Part shown: positions 1 through 9,502 of the stretch, piece by piece | How positions within the stretch are numbered: the stretch's first letter is position 1 | Layout of the letters: each line of letters begins with the position of its first letter | NCBI GenBank assembly: GCA_023091735.1 | Contig: JALKBU010000006.1 | Location: 89,691-153,690 of the forward strand | Source of the DNA: Trichomonas tenax | Taxonomy: Eukaryota > Parabasalia > Trichomonadida > Trichomonadidae | DNA: 64,000 nucleotides | Reading direction: 5' to 3' | Translations under genes and position numbers: made by a program | The notes under the pieces: model-generated | Told to the model about the DNA's origin: nothing | Databases searched by the model: none | What the model saw: the letters and a program-made list of their open reading frames with translations, nothing else

Positions 1-137
1 CACACGCAAGTGCTTTGACAGATTAAAAATAATTTGACATATCAAATAGTATGAGTGAAGTAGTGAGAATATATATATAAATTTCTCTCAGTAAATATAT
101 TATGGCATATACAGTAATTTTCGGGATTTTACTTTGT

Positions 138-398
138 TTATGGCTGGATTTGCTTAAATTCCTTTAAATAGTCTGGTGTGTTCTCCGGGCGATTTGTATC
201 GATGACAAATCTGAAGACGAAGTCCTTGTTGAACATCTTGAGGTTGCTCATGATTGTGATTAAGCCGTCATCAATCTGTGCAGATGTGATCTTGTCGAGC
301 TTGTACTTCTCGAGGGAGTTAGACCTCCTGTTGAGCCAAACGAGGCCGCCATTGAAAGCCTTGACAACTTCTGGAGCATCAACTTGGAGCTCAGTCAT
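138..398 (-). CDS. Small hypothetical protein, 86 aa
   Basis: The frame is open further upstream only through a GTG, so I place the start at the first ATG (base 398, protein beginning MTELQVDAPEVVKAF). The product is a soluble alpha/beta-looking 86-residue protein with no signal peptide or membrane segment. Alternating hydrophobic stretches (GGLVWLNRR, FVFRFVIDT) would suit a small beta-sheet domain. I do not recognise a family. Codon use looks like that of the real genes around it and the spacing to the left edge is sufficient for a 3' end. Confidence that it is a gene is fair; the function is unknown. Confidence 0.55.
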   Translation of the reverse strand: MTELQVDAPEVVKAFNGGLVWLNRRSNSLEKYKLDKITSAQIDDGLITIMSNLKMFNKDFVFRFVIDTNRPENTPDYLKEFKQIQP

Positions 399-1564
399 TT
401 TTATATCACTTTTTATAACCGATTTCTTCACTTTTCGATTTCAACAGCGCAAAATGCTCCAGACATGATAGTTATCGCTAAATTTCAAATTTCGCACTTT
501 GATCACCTTGTTTAGTTTTTATTCTCCACCAAAAATTTTGGATTACGATCAGTTAAGTTATATCCTCATGATACACTATGCGATTTGATTTTAACCCTAG
601 AAGAGTTTCTTCTAAATTCGAACATGAACATTGGATATCAGCGCAAATTGTTGTCATGCTTTAATGACAACTCACAATTATGCTATGCATCAATAAAATC
701 TATATTGAAGATCATGGAATGTGGATATCGCTTTATATATTGAGTATAGACAGCGACACAAAAGATAGAACAGCAGCACATAATGATAATCAATACTATG
801 TGTTAAGCACAGATAATTATTTAAATACTCGCAATCTCAAATCATAGATTGAATCATCACAAAATGATTGATGAGCTCTTTGGGATGCTGCTGTGGATTA
901 TCTATGACATAAGATGACTGAATGCTCTTTGTATGGTTCCATTTTTTCCGTAATCTTGGCAATTTGTATTGATTGCATGGTAATTATCCAAAATAAATTG
1001 TATAAATAAAATCATCACATAATGGCTAAGTAAATGATAAATGTCCGAAACAGTAACAAGTTTTATTTTGCTGAGATAAAAATAAGATTGATACGCATTC
1101 AAAATCTCTTAGCAGAACTAATAGAAATTGAATATTGTAACTATCCCTGCAATAAAAGCAATTTTCAACTCAATATTATGGACTTGATGATTCATACCAT
1201 ATGCTATAGTTCATGCCAAACAATCATACTAATGATGCTTTTAATGAGCACTAAGCTGCAAGGCTTCATTATGACTTCAAGTTGGAGATATTGAAAATGA
1301 TCGAATTTTGGAAATTTACTTGATAAATAAAACAGACTCTATACAAGCAAGCTACAGATGGCTTTGAAATTCTCATATACAAAAATTTGAACAAAAAATA
1401 ATGTGACAAAATTTTATTGCCTATTTAATGATTATAATAATATCAGATTACTAAAATGTAAATAATTGAGAACCAAATAATTGTTGGCAAAACCGTTATA
1501 TTCCCAGAAAAATGAAAGTTGACGAAAATATGACAATCTGCCGGCAGAACTAAAAAATCTCTCC
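399..1564. other. Gene-poor spacer, 1.17 kb
   Basis: AT-rich sequence with only short ORFs under 90 codons on either strand; their translations are low-complexity and unlike neighbouring proteins. Apart from a small hairpin around 598-613 I see no structured element here. The left part should carry the promoter of the small minus-strand gene and the right part that of the PX gene. Confidence 0.5.
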
Positions 1565-2056
1565 ATGGTTTACAGGACTCTCATCAACATCTCCCAACTC
1601 GCCAACTGGAAGAGCAAAGCATTGCGTAAGAGCAAGTCCCTGCCAGAGTACTACATCAGCGTCGAGAGTTGGAATTACGACCATAAACAAAAATACGTTC
1701 TATATACTGTGGAGATCGGTGTACTACTAAAGATTGACAGAGGTGAGTACGTGATGATCTTTACTTTTGAAAAAAGATATAGTGAACTCAGAGCCATCTA
1801 TAAGTCAATCAGGAAGCTGTTGTCTGACGAATCTAATTCCCCGCCGTTCCCTCCAAAGAAGTACATTGGAAATCTAGATAGAGAGTTCATCACAAATCGA
1901 TTTCAAAAATTGCAAAATTATTTTAGCGATCTTCCCCTTAGGTTTAGGATGGAAACAGACAATGAGTTCATAATGCAATTCGATTATAGCACAATTTATT
2001 CAATGTGGCGCTCAGGTGTTGAAGCTGACATTCATAATAAGGAGCTACCGTTTTGA
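1565..2056 (+). CDS. PX (phox homology) domain protein, 163 aa
   Basis: The protein is essentially a lone PX domain, the phosphoinositide-binding module of sorting nexins and other endosomal proteins. Visible landmarks are the FEKRYSEL segment (the RYS-type basic pocket motif, about residue 70), the proline-rich PPFPPKK loop (about residues 95-101) and the following helix with FITNRFQKLQNYFSDLP. These match the usual order of PX motifs. There is no BAR, kinase or SH3 domain, so it is a single-domain member, likely a membrane-recruited adaptor at endosomes. The ATG at 1565 starts the frame. A GTTAGGAT/ATCCTAAC hairpin lies 56 bases after the stop. Confidence 0.75.
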   Translation: MVYRTLINISQLANWKSKALRKSKSLPEYYISVESWNYDHKQKYVLYTVEIGVLLKIDRGEYVMIFTFEKRYSELRAIYKSIRKLLSDESNSPPFPPKKYIGNLDREFITNRFQKLQNYFSDLPLRFRMETDNEFIMQFDYSTIYSMWRSGVEADIHNKELPF

Positions 2057-2111
2057 AAACTGGTTCCATCCTGCTTGTTATACTTTGTAGCTATGTGAAC
2101 CCACTGTTCTT

Positions 2112-2130
2112 GTTAGGATTATATCCTAAC
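2112..2130 (+). other. Perfect short hairpin downstream of the PX gene
   Basis: GTTAGGAT and ATCCTAAC form an 8-bp stem with a 3-base loop. It sits 56 bases past the stop codon, so it may fold in the 3' UTR or lie just beyond it. No run of T follows that would suggest an RNA polymerase III terminator. Confidence 0.4.
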
Positions 2131-2590
2131 GAATTGTTTCATATTTATAGATTTTATATTTGCGTATTATTGTTTGTAAATTTACTTATTTTAGTATTGT
2201 AATAGTTATAATTAAATCAACTCTTTATAAATCTCAAAAAATAATTTTTGTGCTAAATATAATTATTTATTTTTTGCCTTCAACATAATGAAATTTATAT
2301 GCCATGGCCTAGTTAAGAATATCTTCTATGAAAAGCCTTTCAAAGAACAATTTTAATTTTCAACAACTTATATTTCTTATTGCATCAATATTGCATTTGA
2401 AAGTATATTTGAAATTTTATGAGAGGTTGATTCCAGCCTTTTCAGTCTTATATTAACTCTCATTTTTTGAAATTTGAGAAATCATCCCTTATGGAGTAAT
2501 TTCGAGTGTGATTGCATCGCTAATTAAGATTAGTCATGGATAAAATACAACTTATTTTATATAAAACAAAATAACACAACAAGATATAAA
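2131..2590. other. Convergent intergenic spacer
   Basis: AT-rich sequence between the 3' ends of the PX gene and the minus-strand RapGAP gene. I see no ORF, repeat or RNA in it. Confidence 0.4.
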
Positions 2591-5425
2591 TTATAGGTTT
2601 TTGAGGAAATCAAGAGGGCCAGTTAAAAAGGCAAGTGGTGTAACTTCCTTCGAGCAAGCGTCATTCAATATTTTCTGTCTTTCTTTAATGAGGTTTCCAT
2701 TGATATATGAAGACTTGTTTCCAGGATTAGACATATTCAAGAGAGCTGCAGTCGTGAAAGTCATTTTAATGCTGTTCAAGCCAATCAATCGAGGAATGTG
2801 ATACATGATCGGGTAGGCTATATCTCTTCCTTTATCAGTCTTAACAAGATCAACCTTGATCAAATTATTTGCTACAAATCGAACAGAAATTATTAAGGAA
2901 GCTGTGAGTTCACGGAATTTTTCTTCGACACATTCGAAATCAGTCTCATTGAATACGATGAGTATATTAAACTTAGAAATATCAAACTCAGAGTCTGAAT
3001 TATCATAGTATCTAAATATGTAATCGATTATTGATGTTTCAACTTTCCTAAACTTTCCATATTTCTGATTATGGTTTTGCTCTCCAATGGCGTCTAGGAA
3101 TCTGGCAAATCTAGGAGTGATTTGCGATGTACCAGGTGGCTCTAAAACATGTGGTGTAAAGTGAATAACGCCAATAATAACTTCATCCTTGGATGGGAGA
3201 CTATCAAACTTATCTCTGAAAGTTAAGAATGATTCCATTGATATTTCTTGTACTCTATGAGAGTTATTTGGAGCAATAATTCCTGTACCAACTAGGAAAG
3301 AGAATAATTTTGGTTTACCGACGTCTAACGTTGAAGGAGGTGATTTGAAATTGAATTCTGATTGCTTGTTAATAAGTAATGATAAAGCTCTGAAATCCTC
3401 TTCAATTTCATCGATTTCCTCTTCAGTCATATTATCTTGAGGAACCTCTGTTGAGAAAGGCGGTAATTCAACGGAATTGTTTGTCTGGGAAATTATATAC
3501 TCTGAAGCTTCAAATGCAAAAATTCCGCAGGTGCCTCTGATAATAATTATTATTTTATCACTTTCTGGAAGTGATATTAATGTGATTATAGAATTTCTGA
3601 TTTGATAATAGCTCGCGTTTCCTATTGCTTCTAACCTGCGAGCTGTTTCAACTGAAACTGTTCTCACGCCTGGCGTTGAAAATAACAAGCAAAACTCAAA
3701 AATTGATCGAAGATTCTCTTGTGCTCTAACATTTGGGTGATTTATCACGGATATTAAGAGCGTTCTTTCGTTGCTTGGTATTTGGAAATCATCGGATAGA
3801 GTATTAACTTCGCATATTAAATAGGCAAACAAATGAAAAACAATTTCTGGCTTTGGATGATCTTTAGATACCATTGACATTTCGATATGAGTCATAAATT
3901 GTTTAAAGTCTGGAACCTTGATAACTGTCGGAGAAAACCTTGCAAGCATGACTAAATAAACAAAGTAATCAATTGACTTTGCTGTTTCCATTATTGATGA
4001 AAGATATTTAAGTGACTTTTGAGAGTCATTCACATTTAAATTTAGCAAATGTTGAATCTGCCATGGGTTTCCATTTTCGATTGTTTTGCTTGTAACATAA
4101 GCGAATAAGCTGTCATTAATTTCACGAATTAAATCTTGTGAATGGACAACTTCAGAGATGGAAAGAAGAAGAGATGTGATTTGAATATACTTATCAATGA
4201 AGTATAATGTCTTTTTTGGAATCAATGATTTGACTGAATCGAGCAAAGGATCAATAAATGTTAAGGTGCTATATGGATGTGAGCAAATGAAGTTATTGAG
4301 ATTCAATATTAAATCGAGTGTGCTTTGGGAAAAAGGATCTTTCAACTCGTTTATGATGTTATTTAATAATTTTATCATCCATACGGAATTGCATCGAACC
4401 ATATTCTTGGAGCAAATCTTGATACTCGAAATCAAAGAATTTTCCCCTTCCGTTGGGTTTGCATTTAAGCAAGTTGAAAACAGTTCAAAGATATCATCAG
4501 CATACCACTTAATACTGAACAGATCAGATATTTTAGGCTGCTGTTGGCTAACCATATCAGAAATTCTTCCGAAAACCTGCAAAAGAATTTTGGAGTTTTC
4601 AGACTTATCCAACTCTTTGACATTGTTCATCATGTTAACAATGAGCTGTAAAGCATCTTCAGGTGTCGGATTGAATGGCAATTTAATTGGGAAAAACAAT
4701 GAATCTCGACTTGTACTGAAAATATTCAAGCATGAGTTGAAATATTTCATCCAACATTCAACAAATATTCTAGAAGAAGGCCATTTTGGAGTAATTTCAT
4801 TAAATTTTTTCCAATTATCTTCATTTTTACTGATTAAAAGAATCCAGAACATCAAATCTACAATGTGCTGTGAAACTCGACTTGAGTTATTAAATGCAAT
4901 ATTATCTGCAATCGAAAAATCAACTAATCCAATTAAAATCTTAAATAATATACAAATGGTTTGATTCGAGAATCGAGTGCTATTTACAGCGATATCTTTG
5001 AATATTGAAATAACTTGATTTGCTTCCTCTTCCCTAAAATTATGCTTCGAAAAAAAGATTGATAAATGTAATAGCATTTTTTGGACAATTTCATTATAGT
5101 CATCTAAATCCATGTCGAATGCTTGTGTAATGAATGGTTTGTAAAAGTAATTAATGTCATTTAAAATCGATTGGCAATAATTATCTGGATGTTCAACAGA
5201 ATGACAGAATAACAAAAAGTGGGATTTAACTTGCAGTAACCATTTCATCTTTTTTGGATCATTAAATGGTATATTTGGAGTATTTGGATCTGAATTTAAC
5301 GAGAAATTAGATAGGATTTCAATTTTGGATGCATCACTCGGCAATATCGGTAGAGTGTATTCCTTGATGTCATCCGAAAAGAGGTTCATCTCGATCAAAT
5401 GAGGGTGAACTAAAGATTTTGCCAT
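2591..5425 (-). CDS. Rap/Ran-GAP (tuberin/RalGAP-like) domain protein, 944 aa
   Basis: About 700 residues of helical, HEAT-like sequence are followed by a C-terminal region (about residues 705-930) with the pattern of a Rap-GAP catalytic domain. The landmarks are IIGVIHF with a following F.RFLDAIGE segment, then KFNILIVFNE, whose Asn aligns with the asparagine thumb of the HIGND-IVAVVF motif. After that comes a beta-rich stretch ending in MTFTTAALLNMSNP, comparable to the conserved arginine/alanine region of the family. In the family these proteins stimulate GTP hydrolysis on Rap, Ral or Rheb through the Asn thumb. The GN glycine is replaced by Phe, so activity is uncertain. An ATG at 5425 starts the frame. 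The layout resembles RalGAP alpha/TSC2, much shortened. Confidence 0.65.
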   Translation of the reverse strand: MAKSLVHPHLIEMNLFSDDIKEYTLPILPSDASKIEILSNFSLNSDPNTPNIPFNDPKKMKWLLQVKSHFLLFCHSVEHPDNYCQSILNDINYFYKPFITQAFDMDLDDYNEIVQKMLLHLSIFFSKHNFREEEANQVISIFKDIAVNSTRFSNQTICILFKILIGLVDFSIADNIAFNNSSRVSQHIVDLMFWILLISKNEDNWKKFNEITPKWPSSRIFVECWMKYFNSCLNIFSTSRDSLFFPIKLPFNPTPEDALQLIVNMMNNVKELDKSENSKILLQVFGRISDMVSQQQPKISDLFSIKWYADDIFELFSTCLNANPTEGENSLISSIKICSKNMVRCNSVWMIKLLNNIINELKDPFSQSTLDLILNLNNFICSHPYSTLTFIDPLLDSVKSLIPKKTLYFIDKYIQITSLLLSISEVVHSQDLIREINDSLFAYVTSKTIENGNPWQIQHLLNLNVNDSQKSLKYLSSIMETAKSIDYFVYLVMLARFSPTVIKVPDFKQFMTHIEMSMVSKDHPKPEIVFHLFAYLICEVNTLSDDFQIPSNERTLLISVINHPNVRAQENLRSIFEFCLLFSTPGVRTVSVETARRLEAIGNASYYQIRNSIITLISLPESDKIIIIIRGTCGIFAFEASEYIISQTNNSVELPPFSTEVPQDNMTEEEIDEIEEDFRALSLLINKQSEFNFKSPPSTLDVGKPKLFSFLVGTGIIAPNNSHRVQEISMESFLTFRDKFDSLPSKDEVIIGVIHFTPHVLEPPGTSQITPRFARFLDAIGEQNHNQKYGKFRKVETSIIDYIFRYYDNSDSEFDISKFNILIVFNETDFECVEEKFRELTASLIISVRFVANNLIKVDLVKTDKGRDIAYPIMYHIPRLIGLNSIKMTFTTAALLNMSNPGNKSSYINGNLIKERQKILNDACSKEVTPLAFLTGPLDFLKNL

Positions 5426-5817
5426 TCTAAGATTTAGAAATCAGGGGTGTACCCTTTTTAAAAATATTAAGGTTCTTTCATTCACATGTGAATGGTAATC
5501 TATCTTTGTATCATAACGAAACAAACAATTTAATGTGAACATTTGGATGCCAATGAGTGGTAAAGCAGCAAAGATTAGAGAATGATCCAAACAAAGCATG
5601 TGAATATATAGAAAAGGATACCATAATTTATAAACGAGGGGTTGACACTTCATTTATTAGAGTCTTCTATCAATACAAAATCAATCTTGAGATAAAATGA
5701 TGACAGAAAACGGAACACGTTCATTGTTATTATGATTTTATAGGAAAAGCAGCATATGAAAGCATTGTTGAAAAAGATCAATTGAATTCATTTTGAAAAA
5801 ACAATGGAACATTTACT
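5426..5817. other. Spacer between two minus-strand genes
   Basis: It contains the upstream region of the RapGAP gene and the 3' flank of the transporter. A 70-codon minus-strand frame (5441-5653) overlaps the probable promoter and has no recognisable features; I do not call it a gene. Confidence 0.4.
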
Positions 5818-7035
5818 CTAAAACATCATTGTCTTGAGATGTGCAACGTAAGGTCTAATAACCTGGACCAAAGCGGAGCCGGTTGAAGAGCCAGCATCAC
5901 CAATCTCAAGCCAAATAGAAGTTGATGTAAGATGATATTTCTCTGTGAATGTCTGAGCAAGGTACTTTGTAGATTGAGAATAGAGTCCACCATTAGCCCA
6001 GCCGAAAGCAAATGATGCAAACATAGCAATCTCTGGAATCAAGGAAAGATGGATTCCGAAACCGAATAAAAGCAAAATAAAATAGAAGATTGGACTAACA
6101 ATTCTCTTCTTATCCATGACCTTTCTTGAGAAGAAATCACCGAGGAACGAACCAAAGTTGTAAATTGCCATGAATAAATCGTGATCGACAGTAAGTCCTC
6201 CAAATAATCTAAATGTCACGCGTGCTGGATAAGCGTAGAGTGTAAGACCTGGGTTAAACATAGACAAACACATCATGTTGATCAAGAAAACAACAGAAAC
6301 GAAAAAGATCTGTGGGAACCAATTCTTGATCTCAATGAAGTCATGGAGGAAGTCCTTGATGTTAAATGTTGATTCCTTGTTGCTGAATTTAATGGAAGCT
6401 TTATAAATTGTGAAATAATAAAGGACAATTGAAACTGCAAGGAAAACACCGGTGAAAATGTAGAAAACTTGGAACGGAACGCCAACGCCCATGAGGAAGA
6501 AGGCGACCAAAGAGATCAAAGCGACTCCGAGAGGCATTGCCATAATAACATAAACTCTTGTGCTCGCTAAGTTCTTAACAACATTGAGCATATTAGGTCC
6601 GTATGATCCCTCGCATACACCAGCGAAAGCAAATGTGATGAAAGCCCAAGCTAAGTGAGGTGGGTTTTTCTGATAAGATAAAACACTGAACATTGTCATG
6701 GAAAGCATCATAGCAAAGAGAGAAATGATAACACGTACTCTTGGGGCGAAGCAGGCGAAACAAAGGTTATGTCCGAGAACTCTGAAGATAAGATTGAAGA
6801 AGAAAACGAATGATGTAGCCAAACCATAAAGCTTAGCATAGCTATCACCGGAAGCACCATCAGTTAAACCAAAAACGTAAGATAATCTATGTTGTAAAGA
6901 GAAACAGCACGCATATCCCATGAAAACTGGGAGTGTGATGATAAGACCGACCCAATATGTCTTTGGCTTCTCGTCTGTGTCAGTCAGGAGGGAAATTGGA
7001 GTGCTTTCGGTGCTTTGCGGAGATTGCTTCATCAT
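5818..7035 (-). CDS. Multi-pass transporter, probably nucleoside-transporter/MFS-like, 405 aa
   Basis: The protein has a soluble N-terminus of about 28 residues and then 10-11 hydrophobic helices. Features reminiscent of equilibrative nucleoside transporters are the YNFGSFLGDFFSR segment (compare the YN-x-GD-x-x-GR motif in that family), the FGWANGGLYSQ segment late in the protein and the DAGSSTGS stretch near the C-terminus. In that family the transporter moves nucleosides or bases across the plasma membrane, which suits a parasite that cannot make purines, but substrate assignment is an inference. A major facilitator with similar topology is the main alternative. The frame starts with two consecutive ATG codons at 7035. 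Confidence 0.6.
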   Translation of the reverse strand: MMKQSPQSTESTPISLLTDTDEKPKTYWVGLIITLPVFMGYACCFSLQHRLSYVFGLTDGASGDSYAKLYGLATSFVFFFNLIFRVLGHNLCFACFAPRVRVIISLFAMMLSMTMFSVLSYQKNPPHLAWAFITFAFAGVCEGSYGPNMLNVVKNLASTRVYVIMAMPLGVALISLVAFFLMGVGVPFQVFYIFTGVFLAVSIVLYYFTIYKASIKFSNKESTFNIKDFLHDFIEIKNWFPQIFFVSVVFLINMMCLSMFNPGLTLYAYPARVTFRLFGGLTVDHDLFMAIYNFGSFLGDFFSRKVMDKKRIVSPIFYFILLLFGFGIHLSLIPEIAMFASFAFGWANGGLYSQSTKYLAQTFTEKYHLTSTSIWLEIGDAGSSTGSALVQVIRPYVAHLKTMMF

Positions 7036-8276
7036 CAGATTTTTAGATAACTTCTCTCACAATTTTTCAGGCCGAAAATCACCCAAAAATAGACATAGAA
7101 CTTCATTGCGCATCTATTTAATAATGAAATTTTCTTTGATTGCACGATAGTTTATGATCTGCCGATAACCTTCAAAAAAATTAGAAAATTAAGAAATTTT
7201 GAAAAAAATCGGGATTATCTTGTGTATTTTGGCGTTACTTGATTATCAAAATGAATAGAATATGTTTTATTATTGTACATCATCGATTTTGTTAAGTTTT
7301 TATGATTGTAACTAAACAAGATGCCCAATTTCCATTGATGATTCGCCTAAATTTAGGCTTTACATAAAAGTTGGACCAGAAAGATATCATTATTTCTGCA
7401 AGGGGATAATATTGAATTGTTTTAAATGTTGAGAATCTATAAATTAAATGAATTTTTTTTGATCAAATTTAATTTGACTAGATATTGAACACATTGTCTC
7501 AGAAAGTACAAGATATTCCAATGGATTAGGAATTAATGTTTGATTATTTAGATATTGTTTCTCTATTAAACAATGAACGAATTCAAGGCTGTTATTTTAT
7601 TATTGAATTCTCTTGGTTCTGTTTTTGATGTTATGAAAAAATCTTGATGCAAAGTAAATAATTGCTATTCTTCCAAATATATTACATAAAACTGTCTTTA
7701 TTAATCTACAAAACAAATAACTTAGATACTGTCTATTCAATCTACAAGGCGGTTCCATCCTGGAGACACAATGTAGTAATCAAATAGATATCAAAGACAG
7801 AAATGACCTGCACATTTGGGTATATGGCCCACCACAGAGAGATCTACAGCTCTCCAAATTTGCGCCCAACAGTGCATAAATACACATTCATTTCTGTAAA
7901 ATCTCGAGATTCAAAAGTAATAAACAGTAAATTGCATCATGGAAATATATCCGAATTTTGTACACATTTCGAATATAAAGCCAAATGTGGTGGACTCCGT
8001 ATATAACCCGGTTGAATTTGCCCCACATGTCCCCATTCGAGAAATCGAACAACAACGCGTCTTTCCTGGACTATTTGCTTAATAGTACTTGATTTAAAAT
8101 CAAAAAAGCAATCATTTTTGAGAAGACTGATGGTCAGTTTTATGAAATTTCGCAGATAAAATGCTCCATAAATGAAATTGAAGATAAAAATAGAATAAAA
8201 AATAAAATTGAGAGATTTGACATTGAGGTCAAAAACCGCTGGCTAATGAAGTGAAAATTTCGAATTTTATTTGACT
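7036..8276. other. Divergent upstream region of the transporter and actin genes
   Basis: No coding frame is supported here. The first 700 bases are very AT-rich. From about 7800 to 8060 the composition becomes less AT-rich and includes CCACCACA (about 7829) and its complement TGTGGTGG (about 7987), which could pair. The final 200 bases should hold upstream control elements of actin. Confidence 0.4.
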
Positions 8277-8281
8277 TCATT
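8277..8281 (+). promoter_or_regulatory. Initiator element (TCATT) of the actin gene
   Basis: TCATT fits the trichomonad initiator consensus TCA(+1)YW. The A at 8279 would be the transcription start, 13 bases before the actin ATG, within the very short 5' UTR range known for these organisms. Assignment rests on sequence and spacing only. Confidence 0.6.
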
Positions 8282-8291
8282 TTTCTTCCTA

Positions 8292-9422
8292 ATGGCTGAA
8301 GAAGACGTTCAGACACTCGTTATCGATAACGGCTCTGGTATGTGCAAGGCTGGCTTCTCTGGTGATGAAGCCCCACGCTCTGTTTTCCCATCTGTTGTCG
8401 GCCGCCCGAAGTACAAACAGCAGCTTGTCGGTGGCAACGCTAAGGATGTTTTCGTTGGTGATGAGGCTTGCTCCAAGGCTGGTGTCCTCATCCTCAAGTA
8501 CCCAATTGAGCACGGTATCGTTAACAACTGGGATGATATGGAGAAGATCTGGCACCACACATTCTACAACGAGCTCCGTGTTGACCCAACAGAGCACCCA
8601 GTCCTTCTCACAGAAGCCCCACTTAACCCAAAGGCTAACCGTGAGAAAATGATCTCACTCATGTTCGACACATTCAACGTCCCATCCTTCTATGTTGGTA
8701 TCCAGGCCGTTCTTTCCCTCTACTCCTCTGGCCGTACAACAGGTATCGTCTTCGATGCTGGTGATGGTGTTTCCCACACAGTTCCAATTTACGAAGGCTA
8801 CTCCCTTCCACACGCCATCATGAGACTCAACCTTGCCGGCCGTGACCTCACAGCTTGGATGGTTAAGCTCCTCACAGAGCGCGGCAACGCTTTCAACACA
8901 ACAGCTGAAAAGGAAATCGTTCGTGACATTAAGGAGAAGCTTTGCTATGTTGCCCTCGATTTCGATGCTGAAATGGAGAAGGCTGCTACAGACTCATCCA
9001 TCAACGTCAACTACACACTTCCTGATGGCAACGTTATCACAGTCGGAAACGAGCGTTTCCGCTGCCCAGAAATGCTCTTCAAGCCATACTTCGATGGTAT
9101 GGAGTACGATGGTATCGACAAGACACTCTTCGATTCCATCATGAAGTGCGATATCGATGTTCGTAAGGATCTCTACGCTAACATCGTTCTTTCTGGTGGT
9201 ACAACAATGTACAAGGGCCTTCCAGAGCGTCTTGACAAGGAAATCACAGCTCTCGCTCCACCAACAATGAAGGTTAAGATTGTCGCACCAGAAGAGCGTA
9301 AGTACGCTGTTTGGGTTGGTGGTTCTATCCTTGCTTCCCTCGCTACATTCCCACAGATGGTTATCACAAAGGAGGAGTACGACGAGGCTGGCCCATCAAT
9401 TGTCCACCGCAAGTGCTTCTAA
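8292..9422 (+). CDS. Actin, 376 aa
   Basis: Full-length actin, the ATP-binding cytoskeletal polymer subunit. The start [22 protein letters not shown] contains the phosphate-1 loop. Also present are the [17 protein letters not shown] block, the phosphate-2 region in [12 protein letters not shown], the adenosine-binding [11 protein letters not shown] segment and the usual terminus [14 protein letters not shown] at 8271 would lengthen the frame but follows directly on the initiator, so the ATG at 8292 is the start. The DNase loop region ([15 protein letters not shown]) is unlike canonical actins, which is common in parabasalids. Codon use is GC-enriched compared with neighbours, a sign of high expression. 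The stop is part of TAAA, the tetranucleotide used as polyadenylation signal in trichomonads. Confidence 0.97.
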   Translation: MAEEDVQTLVIDNGSGMCKAGFSGDEAPRSVFPSVVGRPKYKQQLVGGNAKDVFVGDEACSKAGVLILKYPIEHGIVNNWDDMEKIWHHTFYNELRVDPTEHPVLLTEAPLNPKANREKMISLMFDTFNVPSFYVGIQAVLSLYSSGRTTGIVFDAGDGVSHTVPIYEGYSLPHAIMRLNLAGRDLTAWMVKLLTERGNAFNTTAEKEIVRDIKEKLCYVALDFDAEMEKAATDSSINVNYTLPDGNVITVGNERFRCPEMLFKPYFDGMEYDGIDKTLFDSIMKCDIDVRKDLYANIVLSGGTTMYKGLPERLDKEITALAPPTMKVKIVAPEERKYAVWVGGSILASLATFPQMVITKEEYDEAGPSIVHRKCF

Positions 9423-9502
9423 ATTATCGGTATTTCGATTTATTTTATAATTACAAATCTTTTTTTGCAATCAAATTTAGTTCAAAATCACAATACAAAA
9501 CA

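Noticed and set aside
4197..4964. 255-codon plus-strand frame antisense to the RapGAP gene
   Set aside because: It lies entirely inside the antisense of a better supported 944-aa gene and shows no domain.
5441..5653. 70-codon minus-strand ORF upstream of the RapGAP gene
   Set aside because: Too short, no features, and lies in the expected promoter region.
8289..8652. Open frames on both strands over actin (102, 83 and 96 codons)
   Set aside because: They are shadows of the GC-enriched, codon-biased actin gene; none has protein-like features.
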